Below are positions 12,200 to 23,262 of a stretch of DNA of 64,000 bases, one piece after another. The stretch covers positions 42,910,970 through 42,974,969 of the forward strand of contig OX393579.1 in assembly GCA_947652605.1 (NCBI GenBank), in the 5' to 3' direction. The DNA comes from Elmis aenea (lineage: Eukaryota > Arthropoda > Insecta > Coleoptera > Elmidae). The notes under the pieces are model-generated. The model had not been told where the DNA came from. It saw only the letters and a list, made by a program, of their open reading frames with translations, and did no database searches. Numbering within the stretch: the first letter of the stretch is position 1; every line of letters starts with the position of its first letter. The translations under genes and the position numbers were made by a program.

Positions 12200-13130
12200 G
12201 AGTAAAGTGCCCTAATATGGAACAGTTACTTATTATGGAATACATCAGTTTTATGACAATGAATAAGCGATATCTGTTGAAAAGTATATGTACCTATTTG
12301 TACATTGATCACACATTCCCAAATGTAAAATAGTTAAAAAATATTCACTAGAGATTACATAACAGCTTCAAATATATTTTTGACGTGCTACTGAGTTTTT
12401 AGGCTAAATTTTTCAGTGCAAAATTTTATATGCTAGGGTAAATGATATAAAATATTCTATTGCATGTTTATTTATTATGAGCCTTTACATTTCAATTATA
12501 TAGACCAAAATTTTGATTGGGACCATTTAAGGTTTTACATATACCGATTTTCGAAATGTCACATTGATACCTAATATGGAATACATAGGGGTGCCTTATA
12601 ATGAATATGATTATGGTCACTAAGTACAACAATGGGGTTCAGTGTCAAAAGTGTCAGAAATGGGCACACGAAAAATGTGCAAAATACCTAAAAAAAAAAC
12701 AATTCTATTGTCCTACCTGTAACAAATAAATAAATTATCAACATTAGTTCGCATTACACTTGAATTATAATTTAATTTACATAAATAACAGAGTTTTGGT
12801 TTGATTTAAGTAATAATGTAAATCAAAAAGAAATAAAAGATTAATCTATAAACAGTGGTTTATTTTAATGTATATTTCCTATATAATTCCATATTAAGAA
12901 CCCCTAGTATTCCATATTAGGCTCCCCGGGAGCTTAATATGGAATAGTAGTAACATTTAAAAAAAAATAGCTATATAAGAAATATCTATAGTAATATCGT
13001 ACCAGAATTCGAGTAATGTGTTGCTTATTCATTACAAATTCCTTATAAATGTTTTTGCAAAATTTTGTTGAATAAATGTGAATATTATTGCCGAAACCAA
13101 AAAAGTATTCCATATTAGGGCACATTACTC
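12200..13130 (+). mobile_element. pogo-like (Tc1/mariner superfamily) element, internally deleted
   Basis: Inverted ends GAGTAAAGTGCCCTAATATG (left) and its near-exact complement (right, one mismatch) are flanked by TA at 12198-12199 and 13131-13132. Length is about 931 bp, so most of the transposase is absent. The short core TAATATGGAA and its complement recur inside, near 12571, 12890, 12921 and 12941 as well as at both ends. The only protein trace is a cysteine-rich tail at 12622-12729. The pogo assignment rests on that tail and the TA duplication and is moderately secure. Confidence 0.72.
12622..12729 (+). pseudogene. Transposase C-terminal zinc-binding tail (PHD/RING-like)
   Basis: A 35-residue frame reads VQCQKCQKWAHEKCAKY and then FYCPTCNK before TAA. 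The spacing C-x2-C-x2-WAH-x2-C with a terminal C-x2-C is the zinc-binding tail seen at the end of many pogo/Tigger-like transposases of insects and at the end of gag-like or PHD proteins. It has no upstream catalytic domain, so only the 3' end of the gene survived internal deletion of the host element. The stop and the four-cysteine pattern are intact. A captured PHD exon is an alternative. Confidence 0.6.
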
Positions 13131-13132
13131 TA

Positions 13133-13734
13133 ATAATAATAAGTTTATGAACTATCTGCGGTGACAAGATACGAGTGTACAATTAAAAAACATTGTAGGA
13201 CGCAGAAAACTTATTGTACATTAACACATTCGGAAAGTGTCTTTATTGGACTAGTATGCTTCTAGGACTCGCCTTTAGCTCGTCATAGAACTGACTACTT
13301 GTCCACTTTTCTTTCTTGTAAATAACTATTAGGTTATGTAACTCAATCTCCAGCAAAAGTTGTTTTGTATTTCTCTTTCTACTTTCAACAATAAACCGGA
13401 TATGAACACCCTGTATAAGTATGTTACTTCGCACGACGAGCTGACACTCAAGGGTATGATGAATTATTTTAAGCGAAGTTAATGATGATTTTTTGTAATC
13501 ATTACGCATGTTCTGTGCTCATTACTACATAACAATAATTATTGTCACCCTAACAATAACGCATTATACATTTCTGCTCAAGCCATATAGACAGCTAAAA
13601 TTTGTGGAAAAAACAATTGTTTTTATGTCCATCAAGAATAAAAAGTGTGTTTAAATAATGTACTATACTTTTGAAAATAATAATTGTGCATACTAGTGTT
13701 ACGGTGTAGTTCGATGTAGTTTAAATACATTATA
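13133..13734. repeat. Unassigned stretch with one TACAGGGTG-type terminus
   Basis: An inverted terminus GAACACCCTGTA occurs near 13406-13417, with no clear partner. Otherwise only short frames are seen. Confidence 0.35.
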
Positions 13735-14060
13735 ATAGTATATTACATAACAAGAGTTGTAAGAACTCGTGTTATGTAGCTTACTTTTCTACGAACACAT
13801 AATACCTACGATTTCAACGGCCTTTTGGCTAATATACACAATTGTTGACACGTTGTCTTGTCAATTTTGACGTAAGCCTACTTTGACATTTCGAGACAAG
13901 TGTGCGCTTTGCTTACCGTCCGTTATAACTCACTTTCTAGGCATGCAGCAACGTGTGTCTACCTTGATCATTTCTTTAAAAAAACTGTGCTTTTTGCTTA
14001 CCGTGCGTAAGGATCCACTTACTATGCTTGCAAGCTGTACAGTCAGAGTCATTTACATTA
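13735..14060. repeat. Dispersed repeat, copy 1 (second copy at 62.32-62.60 kb)
   Basis: The block TTCTACGAACACATAATACC followed by CTACGATTT, TTGTCTTGTCAATTTTGACG, CCTACTTTGACA and GCTTACCG(T/G)GCGTTATAACTC recurs in the same order and orientation near 62.41-62.56 kb. Within this copy the GCTTACCGTGCGT segment also occurs twice (about 13.91 and 13.99 kb). No coding function is visible; ends are not defined. Confidence 0.65.
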
Positions 14061-15199
14061 GTAGCCGTAGAAAAAAGGTATTGTTAAATATTGCAAATAC
14101 TAAAACAACAGCACTTGCCCGAAATTGATGAACTTGGTAGTTCCATAACGTACAATTCAGATATAAATTTCAATTCGATGATACGTTTGTGTGTAACTGA
14201 ATTAAGATAACACAGCATGCACGAATAATAACGCGTGTGTTTATTTCTTTTAAAATTATTCATGTAAAACACATTAATTGTTTTTTTCGTAATAATGGAA
14301 AGAAAACATATGATATTGACTCTAACAAAGATGCAGGCGAACCTTTTAAATAAACATTCATTTGTCTCGGAATAACGTAAATATTAATTACGACCGATCA
14401 AAAACATTGTTTGCTATATTTGAAATTGAAAAATAAACGAACGTAACGACAATAACGAAATGTACGAACAGCCTGCTATTTTTCAAGCGCACTGTCCGTT
14501 CCCGTTCGGACAAGCGTTTACTCATTATACCGACCCTTTTTAAACTATTGATTATACGTCTGTCGTATTTAATTAGACGAAAATTAGAAGCTATTTGGTC
14601 ATGTTTAATTTATAACTGACTTATGAGCGAATTGAAGTAACAAAAAGCGATTTCCACATGAAATTCGTTAAGTAGCAAGCGATAATTATGCAAATTATGC
14701 ACTGAAATTTCAGTCTGTACTTGCATATATTCTCATATGTTAAGGATATCTACATAGTGGTCCAAATTCAATCCTTAGTATTCTCGTTAGTAAAACAAAA
14801 GTTGGTTAAATATTAGAGATATCCCATTTCCGTCTTTTACTCAACAATAAATGTACACGCTTTTAATTTGTTTTATGAAATAAGAACAGCAAATCTTATA
14901 CTATCTCATAATAATACACTGGAAATTGGGATGTGATTAAAAAAAACTTTTATGTTTTTATTGGGTTAAAATCAAACGGATTTTTTTATTTTCATCGTTC
15001 TCGTTAATATTTTAACACTTTGTAAAATATCAAATTCTTTACAAACAGGTAAGTAACAACGACATGCCATGTGTGTAAATGAGATTTTGTAATGACAATC
15101 GTTTGGTTTTAAAAGATAAATAAAGTAAGTGATAATGAACAACTTCCAAACCCAGAAAATGTCGTTAATCCCTATTAAGGAAGAGGTTGTCTTGAATCT
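14061..15199. other. AT-rich stretch, nothing recognised
   Basis: No gene, terminal repeat or RNA gene is seen. Confidence 0.5.
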
Positions 15200-15836
15200 T
15201 GATGGCCTATTGATACTCGAAATTTTCTATCCATCTATAACCATATGCAAGTTGAATTACTCTCTCAGTTCCTAGTTTCCTTTTTGTTTGTCTTTCCAAT
15301 CATCTGCACTTAAGCCTGTTGCTTCCTTTACTTCGTGAGCCCAATCTTTCCCTGGCCGGCCTCTTCTTCTTGTATATGGTGACACCCACTTTCATTTTTT
15401 TAGGTCATCTCTCTTATTCATTCTTTGTATGTGCAAATACCATCTTAATCTTTTGAGATCTATTGACTCTATAATGTCTACATCAACACCAATTTCATCC
15501 CGTATATCTTTATTTCTCTTCTTGTCTGTTCTTGGATAGCTACAGCATCGTCTCCATTGCATTGACCCTCGACTTCTTCGACTGAAGTATTTTCAATAAT
15601 TCTGATCCGGATGTACTGACTATTTCGAATATTGTTTTATAGATTTTAACTTTCGTATTTTAAGTTACTTTTCAGTTTCATAATAAGCCCTGCAGTGTCT
15701 AATATTGTTTTTTTTGCCCTCTTCGGTTTCTAATTTCCTGGTCCGTTATTTCAATGCCAAGAAATTTGTATTTACATTTGAAATGGGGTTAGTGTGGAGG
15801 TGCAAAGGTTGACTGGACGATGTATTCTGTTTAAAG

Positions 15837-16797
15837 CAGGGTTGGAAAAATTCATGAATTTTTAAAAAAATTTAAAATTTTTGAATTAAATCTGAATTTT
15901 TTGATTTTTTTTTGCGCAAGTCGTTATATAAGTAAAAAAAGTTACAAAATATTAGTTACAATATATAGGTTCATTTATTGAGGTACAAGTTTTATTTTAT
16001 GTAAAAATAATAAAAATATTCTACATGTAATAAAAAATAAAAGATACATTCAAACTTAAATGAATGTCAACAAATAAATAAAACATTTTTCTAATTCTTA
16101 AAAATAATATAATATTCTTGGATAACTAAAACAGTTTATTTGTTTATTAATTTCATATATTAAGTGGACTTAATTATCAGAAACTTATTTTCTTTTTCTA
16201 TTAAATTCTTTAAATAGAAATGTCAATTTTGCCGCTTTTTCGACACCAAGACGATTTCTTAGATCAGAATGCACAAATCCAAAGGTTGATAAAACCCTTT
16301 CAACTGCAGCTGACGATGCAACTGCTGTCATGAACTGTATTATAAGATTTTTTTGTTTTTTGGTTTCTTCATTTTGGCCTATGATACTAAATGCTGACGT
16401 CCGCCACTCTGCATCAGTCATGCTGGCTAACTCATTAGGATGAAGTAGAGAATCATCAAAAGGTTTCACACGACCAATAAACTTTATAAGAATTGGTAAA
16501 ATTTCTTATACTTAAAATAAGCATCCACTGCCCATTGTCATCTTTGACATAAAACTGAATCATAGCATCATGGGTATGCTGCAGAGTGCAGAATATGTGC
16601 AAGTTGTAACTTGTATAAACCCATTTTTAGTTAATTAAAGAAAATTATTTGGCTTCTTATTGACATTTAAACCGATAATAATAAATATATTTCATTTCTT
16701 GTAGTAAAGTAAACAATAATAATTTGAATTAATTCATATGAATTTAAAAAAAAATTCATTTGAATTAATTCAACTTGGATTAATTCAAACAGCCCTG
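15837..16797 (-). mobile_element. hAT element, non-autonomous, with perfect 8-bp target duplication
   Basis: The 961-bp element starts CAGGGTTGG and ends with CAGCCCTG. It is flanked by an exact 8-bp duplication GTTTAAAG (15829-15836 and 16798-16805). It carries only the C-terminal part of the hAT transposase on the minus strand. Subterminal AATTCAAAT/AATTAATTC runs flank the coding part on both sides. It inserted into the LINE relic that surrounds it and is therefore younger. Confidence 0.9.
16185..16469 (-). pseudogene. hAT transposase C-terminal dimerisation domain
   Basis: The 94-residue frame contains SSAAVERVLSTFGFVHSDLR followed by NRLGVEKAAKLTFLFKEFN. This is the hAT family C-terminal dimerisation region, normally the last 80-100 residues of a 600-residue transposase. 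The N-terminal BED finger and the DDE catalytic part are absent; the internal ATG used by the frame is not a natural start. The domain and stop are preserved with no interruption, which suggests the enclosing element is fairly young or that the fragment moved as part of a deletion derivative. It cannot act as a transposase. Confidence 0.88.
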
Positions 16798-17000
16798 GTT
16801 TAAAGTGTATTTATCGTCAGTTCCCATTTGTTGTATTCATCGTTTAGTTTTTCCATCATTTAATTGATATAGTCTATAGTCTTCGGATAATATTATTTGA
16901 TTATCGGCAAAATGGATTGTGATTTTCTATGGGCAAACCCATACTGCGACATTTCTTTCTCCAATTTTCATGGACCAAGTTTATTTTTATGAATAAATAA

Positions 17001-18357
17001 CCACTTGAATAATCAAACGATGTCATTCCAGTGCAAAAATTTTCATAATATTTTGAATTCCATTAATTTTTTTTTCAGAGATGATCAGTGAAAGTACAAT
17101 TTTTTTTTTCAAGTTTTATGATTGCCATTAAATTTCATTCTGAAGCGATTTCTGTCTCTGTAAAACGAAAAACAAAGCCCGTAACGTTTAAAAAGGCAGA
17201 AACCTTTTCCTTCAACTTAATTTGGTTATTTAAACCCTAATGGAAGAATGTATTGATACTTATTCCTGTCTGGTTGGTTGGCGACCTCCCATTGGAGCGC
17301 TTGATTTATAGAACAGACCGCTTGATATATTGCTAACTTTTTACTTGTAAAATTGTGCTAACGCCTGTATCGTTAAGAGGTAAGGTAACAAGTCAATTGA
17401 GCGCAGAAATGAAGTTGTCGTCACAAATAACATTTAATTTGTTTTAAGACAACAATTACGTGATTGTAGTAGTAAACATAAAACGCTAGAAAAAAAAGAA
17501 CACGGTTTAAAAAAAATCCCGAGCATTCCCAAGATTTGGGAAAATCATTTAATTATCAAAAATTTAATTTGTTTGTTGGGAGTGTTAAAAGTAGAAAGTT
17601 AATGAATGCACCTTCCAGAAACACATTAATAAACAAACTGGAAGGATTGATGTTAATTTAGCGGAACAGCTAACACAGGAACGTAATAAATAAAAAAGTC
17701 AACGCATCAACTGCATGCACACTTATGGAATATTACTTTAAAACTATGAGTCATTTATTAATCCAATGATTTCTTGTAAACAGATTTTTTAATGCATATT
17801 ATCTTTTGAAAGTCCCATGACATTTTCTGTATCATCGATATTTTAGAGAGTTTATGGTTAGAATATTTCATGTAATTTTTATTAAGACGTATTTATGGGT
17901 ATTTTAAACATTTTTATTGCCCATTTACGGACACATTTAAAGCTATTTGGAGCTGAAGCACACTTAATAACTAATAAACAGCTGTAATATGCTGTTACTG
18001 TTAATAGACAAATTAATTATGTTACACTACTCTATTAGCAATTTATGTTTAGGCATTTGCTTGATATGGGTTTAATATATTCGATTTGGATATTTTTTTA
18101 AAAAATTGATTTAGTTGCTACGTTATACAGTTAGTGCAATTTTCGAAGCTCAATAGTGGTAATATTTAAACGTGGGAGACAAAAGGTTGGTGAAGCGGCG
18201 TAACAATATTTTTCTTTTAATTTTTGAGGAATTGTGTTAAGTTAGCTTTCACGTTTTTTTTCTATAGATTACATCTCAATAATTGATAACCATGTATTTT
18301 GTAGAATAAAACGTAGATTTTACGATGACTGTAATATGTTGCAAGTCAGTTATAATA
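17001..18357. other. AT-rich stretch, nothing recognised
   Basis: No supportable gene or repeat boundary; the sequence is low in G and C with only short frames. Confidence 0.5.
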
Positions 18358-19117
18358 CAGGGTGTCCCAAAAAGTAGGTGCATATTCCTGAGTGAAAATG
18401 ATGACCATTTGTCAAATATTTTGTTATCTGAAAATGCTTCCTTTCAAAGTTAGAGACCTCCAAAGTTGAAAAAAAAATATCAAAAAATCGATTACGTCCT
18501 AGCCGTTGAAGCTCGAGCTATCAAACTTGGCCGAAATGTTTAGGTGTTTCCCATTGACTTTGTGGGAAAATTAGAAAGAAAACACGTAATTGGAAGTATG
18601 ATTTATAGTCAGGTCATCCGCTTACCAGGCGAACAAGCTTTAAGTCAAGCATGACATTAGCCAACTAAGTTTAGTAAAAAAAATATTTGAGGTGTATAAA
18701 CAGAGTTTGCATCTTTAGCGCTAATTTTCTCGAAAACGGCTACGTTTACAGCAAAAAACAAAGAGGAACGATTTGTTTTCTCGTAAGTCGTACTTTCTTA
18801 TGGACGAATGACATTTTCAATTTTATTCCAGAGAAAAAAATTCTGAAGATGGTAAGCGGATGACCTGACTATAAATCATACTTCCAAATACGTGTTTTCC
18901 TTTTAATTATCCCACAAAGTCAATCGGAAACACCTACACATTTCGGCCTAGTTTGATAGCTCTAGCTTAAACGGCTAGGACGTAATCGATTTTTTGTTTT
19001 TTTTTTCTAGCAAATTTGGAGGTCTCTAACTTTGAAAGGAAGCATTTTCGGATAACAAAATATTTGACAAATAATCATCATTTTCACCCAGGAATATGCA
19101 CCTACTTTTTGGCGGTG
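18358..19117. repeat. Fold-back element, TACAGGGTG-type
   Basis: The left end CAGGGTGTCCCAAAAAGTAG and about 300 further bases reappear inverted at the right, ending CTACTTTTTGGCGGTG. TA flanks both sides (18356-18357 and 19118-19119). The two arms run almost to the centre near 18.74 kb and are highly similar, so the DNA could form a long hairpin. No frame is preserved. It is probably a non-autonomous Tc1/mariner-type fold-back. Confidence 0.82.
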
Positions 19118-19119
19118 TA

Positions 19120-20880
19120 TAATAATTGTCACAGCATAATTTCAAGGAACTACAGATTTTTGTCACAACGCGTTTTGTAATTTGCTTAATTTTTAGTTAT
19201 TGGAAAACAAAATTAATATTGATTCTATTTATAGATACAATTTTTTTTTCTCTACAAAAAACCTATTTGCACTTTTTCTCTAGAATAATTAGGGGAGATA
19301 ATATACAACTTTTAAAATGTTATCATTGAAATTACTATGTTGCGTGATCCATTCTACACCCTGTATAAGAATGATCGGTTTGAAATGGTTATATACGTAT
19401 ACGTTTTGGGTGTTGCCGCAATTTTGGAGATTGCGTACGCACCGGGCGCAACGGACACACGTTGTAAAACCACCGAGTACAACACATATACACATACAAT
19501 ACAGCGGTACAAATTACATGTAAATACCATTGTATAATAGTGAAATAAAGTAATAAGTAATATGTGTGCAATTTAATACAAGTTACAACAATTGCAACAG
19601 AAAAAATAAGTTGGAGCCCGAAAATTCCATAAAAGTGCGACTAAGTATATCCAATTAAATGGGGGTTTTGTGCACATACGATTTGTCTAAAATTTCGTTT
19701 GATTAAAAGCTACAAGCTGTGTTAAGGGAGACTAACATACGAAACTCAATCCAAGTTGTTAGCCGTCATGAAGTTTAGCTTTGAACAATTTCTCAAAAAC
19801 AAAAGCTCAGCTAAGTTGCTCTATAAAGTAGATAACTTTTGTTTTATTTGGAGCATCTTGTTTTAGAAGTCACCCGTGGCAAGTCTCGAAACTGGAATCC
19901 GTTGTACAGCGATTACGGCGTCATTTATGTTCGTGGCTGTAAAAAATATGGATCTGACCGCACAATAATTCCCTCTCCAAATTTATATCAAACAGTTTTA
20001 CATGAAGCGGCACCCAAATTAGCATAATGATAAGTCTCTCTCGTGGTAAGTCTGTGAGTATAATAGTGTGGAGCACACGCGCTCGAACCGAGTTCCACTG
20101 ATGAATAAACATTAGCAACCCTTCACATTATGCAAGCAGCTAGTATTAAACATTCTGGCCAATTCAATTATAGAACAGAACACACATTTCATATTCTAGA
20201 TCTAGTTCAGCATGCGGCGTTTGGTTTAACTTCGTGATCGTGCTCCACTGATCACTACACGATATGAATGTACCGGGGGTTATAATTATATTATTCACAA
20301 CTTTTATCCGACGAAATATTAAAAAAAAACGTTCTAAATTTATAATGCAAGAAGGTTTAACGCGAACTGTAACTTCTTTCTGAAAGTTTTCATAAATCCA
20401 TTAAAGATGTGATTATACGCAGGTTGGAAAAGTTAGCCTAACTGAAAAACAAAGTTATGTTCTGCTTTGAGGATTAACAAGGATAAAGCGTTATGAGTTA
20501 TGTGATTATTATTTTATTATTGTAAAGATCTTTTGAGAGACTAGCCCATAATAATACTACAAATATTTATTACCAGGGGTTAAAACCTTTTATTTTAACA
20601 ATAAGTACAGTAGAATACCATAGGTGAACGGCCGCTCCTGTTTTTTGAGATTGTTTCAAATTTGTTCTACAAAACGTAATCGATTTTGTGTTGTGTCGTT
20701 AAACCGTTTAAAAAAAATAATTGTAGAAAAGATTTTAGCAAGTACAGAATTGCACTTTTTATCTTTTTAAGAGTATTTAAATTGTTTAGTATAACTTGTA
20801 CCTCACACTGGAGTAGATTTACGCCATTTTTTTACGTGGTTGTTTCGGGTAAAATCGGATATCCATGTATACTATAGATA
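19120..20880. other. Mostly unassigned stretch
   Basis: A terminus CTACACCCTGTATAAG occurs near 19352-19370. The overlapping frames at 19.3-19.55 kb lie on both strands and look incidental. I see no gene. Confidence 0.45.
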
Positions 20881-22140
20881 GCAAGTTTTTTTACAGCCTC
20901 TTCGACCGTTTCTCGCACCCCAGGTGCCATATCTTCCCATCTTCACACATCTCCTTTGTTAGGTTCTTCTTTCCATTGTCTTTTTTACAGTATCTTTAAA
21001 TTTCTTGTACCCTATTTTGTTACGTTTATGTGGTTTTCATACAAAAATGTTCTATGATTAGGAATTCTCGTTAGATGTTCGTACCATGTGAATTTTTATT
21101 TCTCCATGTTGTTAATATCGGTTTTAATTTGGATTCTATTTCTTATTTCCGAATTTCTTATATGGTCTAGTTTTACGACCCCGCAGCATTTCCAAAAACT
21201 CTCAGTTGCCTCTAGCCCTTTCACTGCGGCACTCGTTTCTGCAAGTCGTGTCCGCTGTGCGGCGTTCGACAGGTAGTGCGTGTTATTACGGTTCCCGCAG
21301 TCAGATACCTGCACCTTGCGTATTAATACGGTTCCCGCAGTCAGAGTATAGGTTTTACGTAAAAAAAAAATAGTTTACAATTTTAGTTGGAATTTATTAG
21401 GTTAACTGCCAACTATCCAAGTATTTATGCTTACTTTGATAAACATGCAAAAAGTTCTTCTATTACCCCGCCGCCCTGGATTATGTATGTAATTAGGGTT
21501 TACCTAATTAACTTTTACAGGAGTTGACCCAATTGGATTATAGAATTCAACTTAATATTGTTCGTCCCCACATCCAAATATTCAGATTTTTCACATACTT
21601 AGATACAAATGCAAACAGATTCTAATTTTAAACTTCCGCCCCGGTTTATGTGGATTAACCCTAATTAACTTTTACAAAAGTTAACCCAGTTTAGATATTG
21701 TTCGTCACCACATCCAAATATTCAGGTATTTACGCATACTTTTATGAAATGCAAACATATTTGTTCACTGAACAAGTAACATGTAAGAATACTTAACGTG
21801 CGCTCTGAAAAATCCAGTAGCGCGAAATTTTACGGTTCCCGCAGTCTGCGGCTAAAAAGTGTCATACACATATATCGAGCTAATACGTAGAATATGAAGC
21901 ACAGTATGCTATAGCATGCTAAAAAATACGGCAGTAGTGATCTGTCGCTTCAAAAAGTGCTTAAAACACGCCCGCGTAATATTCCGGTTCCCGCACATGA
22001 GCCACTAAAATTTTATGCGGAATAATACGGTTCCCGCAGTGAAAGGGCTAGGGATCGTTTTTGTCTCGTACTAATCACTCAATTTTCTGACCTATGTTAC
22101 GTAACTCTACGATTGTACTATACAGTGTTCATGGGACACT
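20881..22140 (-). pseudogene. LINE reverse transcriptase C-terminal relic, split by a piggyBac-like MITE
   Basis: On the minus strand 21090-21210 reads FWKCCGVVKLDHIRNSEI and then RNRIQIKTDINNMEK, followed by KFTWYEHLTRIPNHRT. This is the usual LINE order: a LDRIRNE-like segment and then a W-x-HL-x-RI segment. Lower coordinates give KRQWKEEPNKGDV and VRETVEEAVK. A short piece (RNIGQKIE) continues beyond the MITE near 22.09 kb. The MITE at 21216-22047 lies within it. No catalytic domain is present and the reading frame is broken. Confidence 0.6.
21216..22047. mobile_element. piggyBac-like MITE flanked by CTAG, with internal tandem repeats
   Basis: Inverted ends CCCTTTCACTGCGG and CCGCAGTGAAAGGG strongly resemble piggyBac termini, but the flanks are CTAG at 21212-21215 and 22048-22051 rather than TTAA. 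The motif TACGGTTCCCGCAG occurs near 21287, 21327, 21831 and 22026 (and as a variant near 21983), all in the same orientation. Between 21.41 and 21.77 kb a unit of about 140-160 bp (start CCAA(A/G)TATTTA/CAG, containing TAATTAACTTTTACA) is repeated about two and a half times. It has no coding capacity. Confidence 0.7.
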
Positions 22141-23262
22141 ATTGCTATTTCCGTAAATAATGAAAATACAAGGTTGGTTAAATTGGACAAAAGTTAGCTA
22201 TTTACAAGATTAAAGAAGAAACCGTAATCGATCAAAACTTTTTTAAACTTAAATATCTCGGCTATTGTTGCGAATACACAAAAACGTCAAAGGAAAAATG
22301 TTTTGTACATTTGGTTAGCTATAAGATAGTTTTATTTATAAATTACCGTACGAGATATTTGACAAAACCACATTTTTTTAAATGGCAGTCGTAAAAGGTT
22401 ATGACTTAGATTTAAAGATATTTTTTTTCTCTTTACAATGATATAATATTTTATATAGTATGTCAATTTTCAAACATAAGCGAAATAACCTAAAAAATGC
22501 AAAATCTTAAGATACAAATTAAGGTTGCCATGAAAAAAAAACAACAACCGACTTTAATTGTTTTATTTCGACGCTTGCTTGTTTATTATAATAATTGTGT
22601 TAACTGGAAATAATGTAAATCAACAAATGTAAATATTTCAAATCCTTTTTTGCTAATGTCTTAGTAGGAGGTATAAAATACATTCATATAATGACTATTA
22701 GTATGATTATTTTAATTTCGCATTATTAGTTTTATTGTCACTGTTTAAAGAGTGACATAATAGACAAGCAAGGGTCACAATAAAACAATTAAAGTCGGTT
22801 ATTGTTTTTTTCCATGGCAACCTCGATTTTTATCAAAAGTTTATTCTATACTGGTATACGTTAGACGAATTTTGTTAGAAATGAGGAAAAAAAGTTTTTT
22901 TTATCAGGTCATGGCCAACTATGGTTTCCATTTAAAAAATTGCAAGTTTGTTATTTATCTAAGAATTTAAACAGTATTCAAACAAATGAATGTTTTTATT
23001 TTACAGTGCGTAAAAAAATCTATTACGTTTTACCCAAAAATATTTTTGTACCATTAAGTATAACCGAGTTATAAACGATTTAAAAAAGCCCATTATGAGT
23101 TTTGTTTATTATATAGCGTGCCAGGGACCTTTCTTGAAACATTAAAGCATCACTGAGAAGATCTTACAAAGGGAAACAATTTGTCTATTTCAAACTTCTT
23201 TGTAGCTCTTCTGTTAACGAGATCCCAATAGTGGCCCTTCTATGTTGGCCACCCTCTATATA
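22117..23262. repeat. Degenerate fold-back element
   Basis: Inverted similarity is clear for the core: AAGGTTGCCATG...AACCGACTTTAATTGTTTTA at 22.52-22.57 kb returns as TAAAACAATTAAAGTCGGTT...CCATGGCAACC at 22.78-22.82 kb, and AAATGGCAGTCGT near 22.38 kb pairs with a related segment near 22.93 kb. The outer ends (GTGTTCATGGGACACTATTG and CAATAGTGGCCCTTCTATGT) are only loosely inverted, so boundaries are approximate. Similar GGTTGCCATG / CATGGCAAC segments recur at about 24.5, 49.5 and 55.7 kb. Confidence 0.5.

Larger units (their letters stand above)
15200..17000 (-). pseudogene. LINE reverse transcriptase relic, split by a hAT element
   Basis: On the minus strand the 16.8-17.0 kb part reads HFADNQIILSEDYRLYQLND, a palm C motif with the second Asp changed to Asn. 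The 15.23-15.78 kb part carries the C-terminal signatures: KKRNKDIRDEIG, a RWYLHIQRMNK segment and RRRGRPGKDWAHEVKEATG. The two parts belong to one gene read from about 17.0 kb down to 15.2 kb and are separated by the hAT at 15837-16797. Stops and shifts are frequent. Loss of the second catalytic Asp alone would inactivate the enzyme. Confidence 0.75.
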
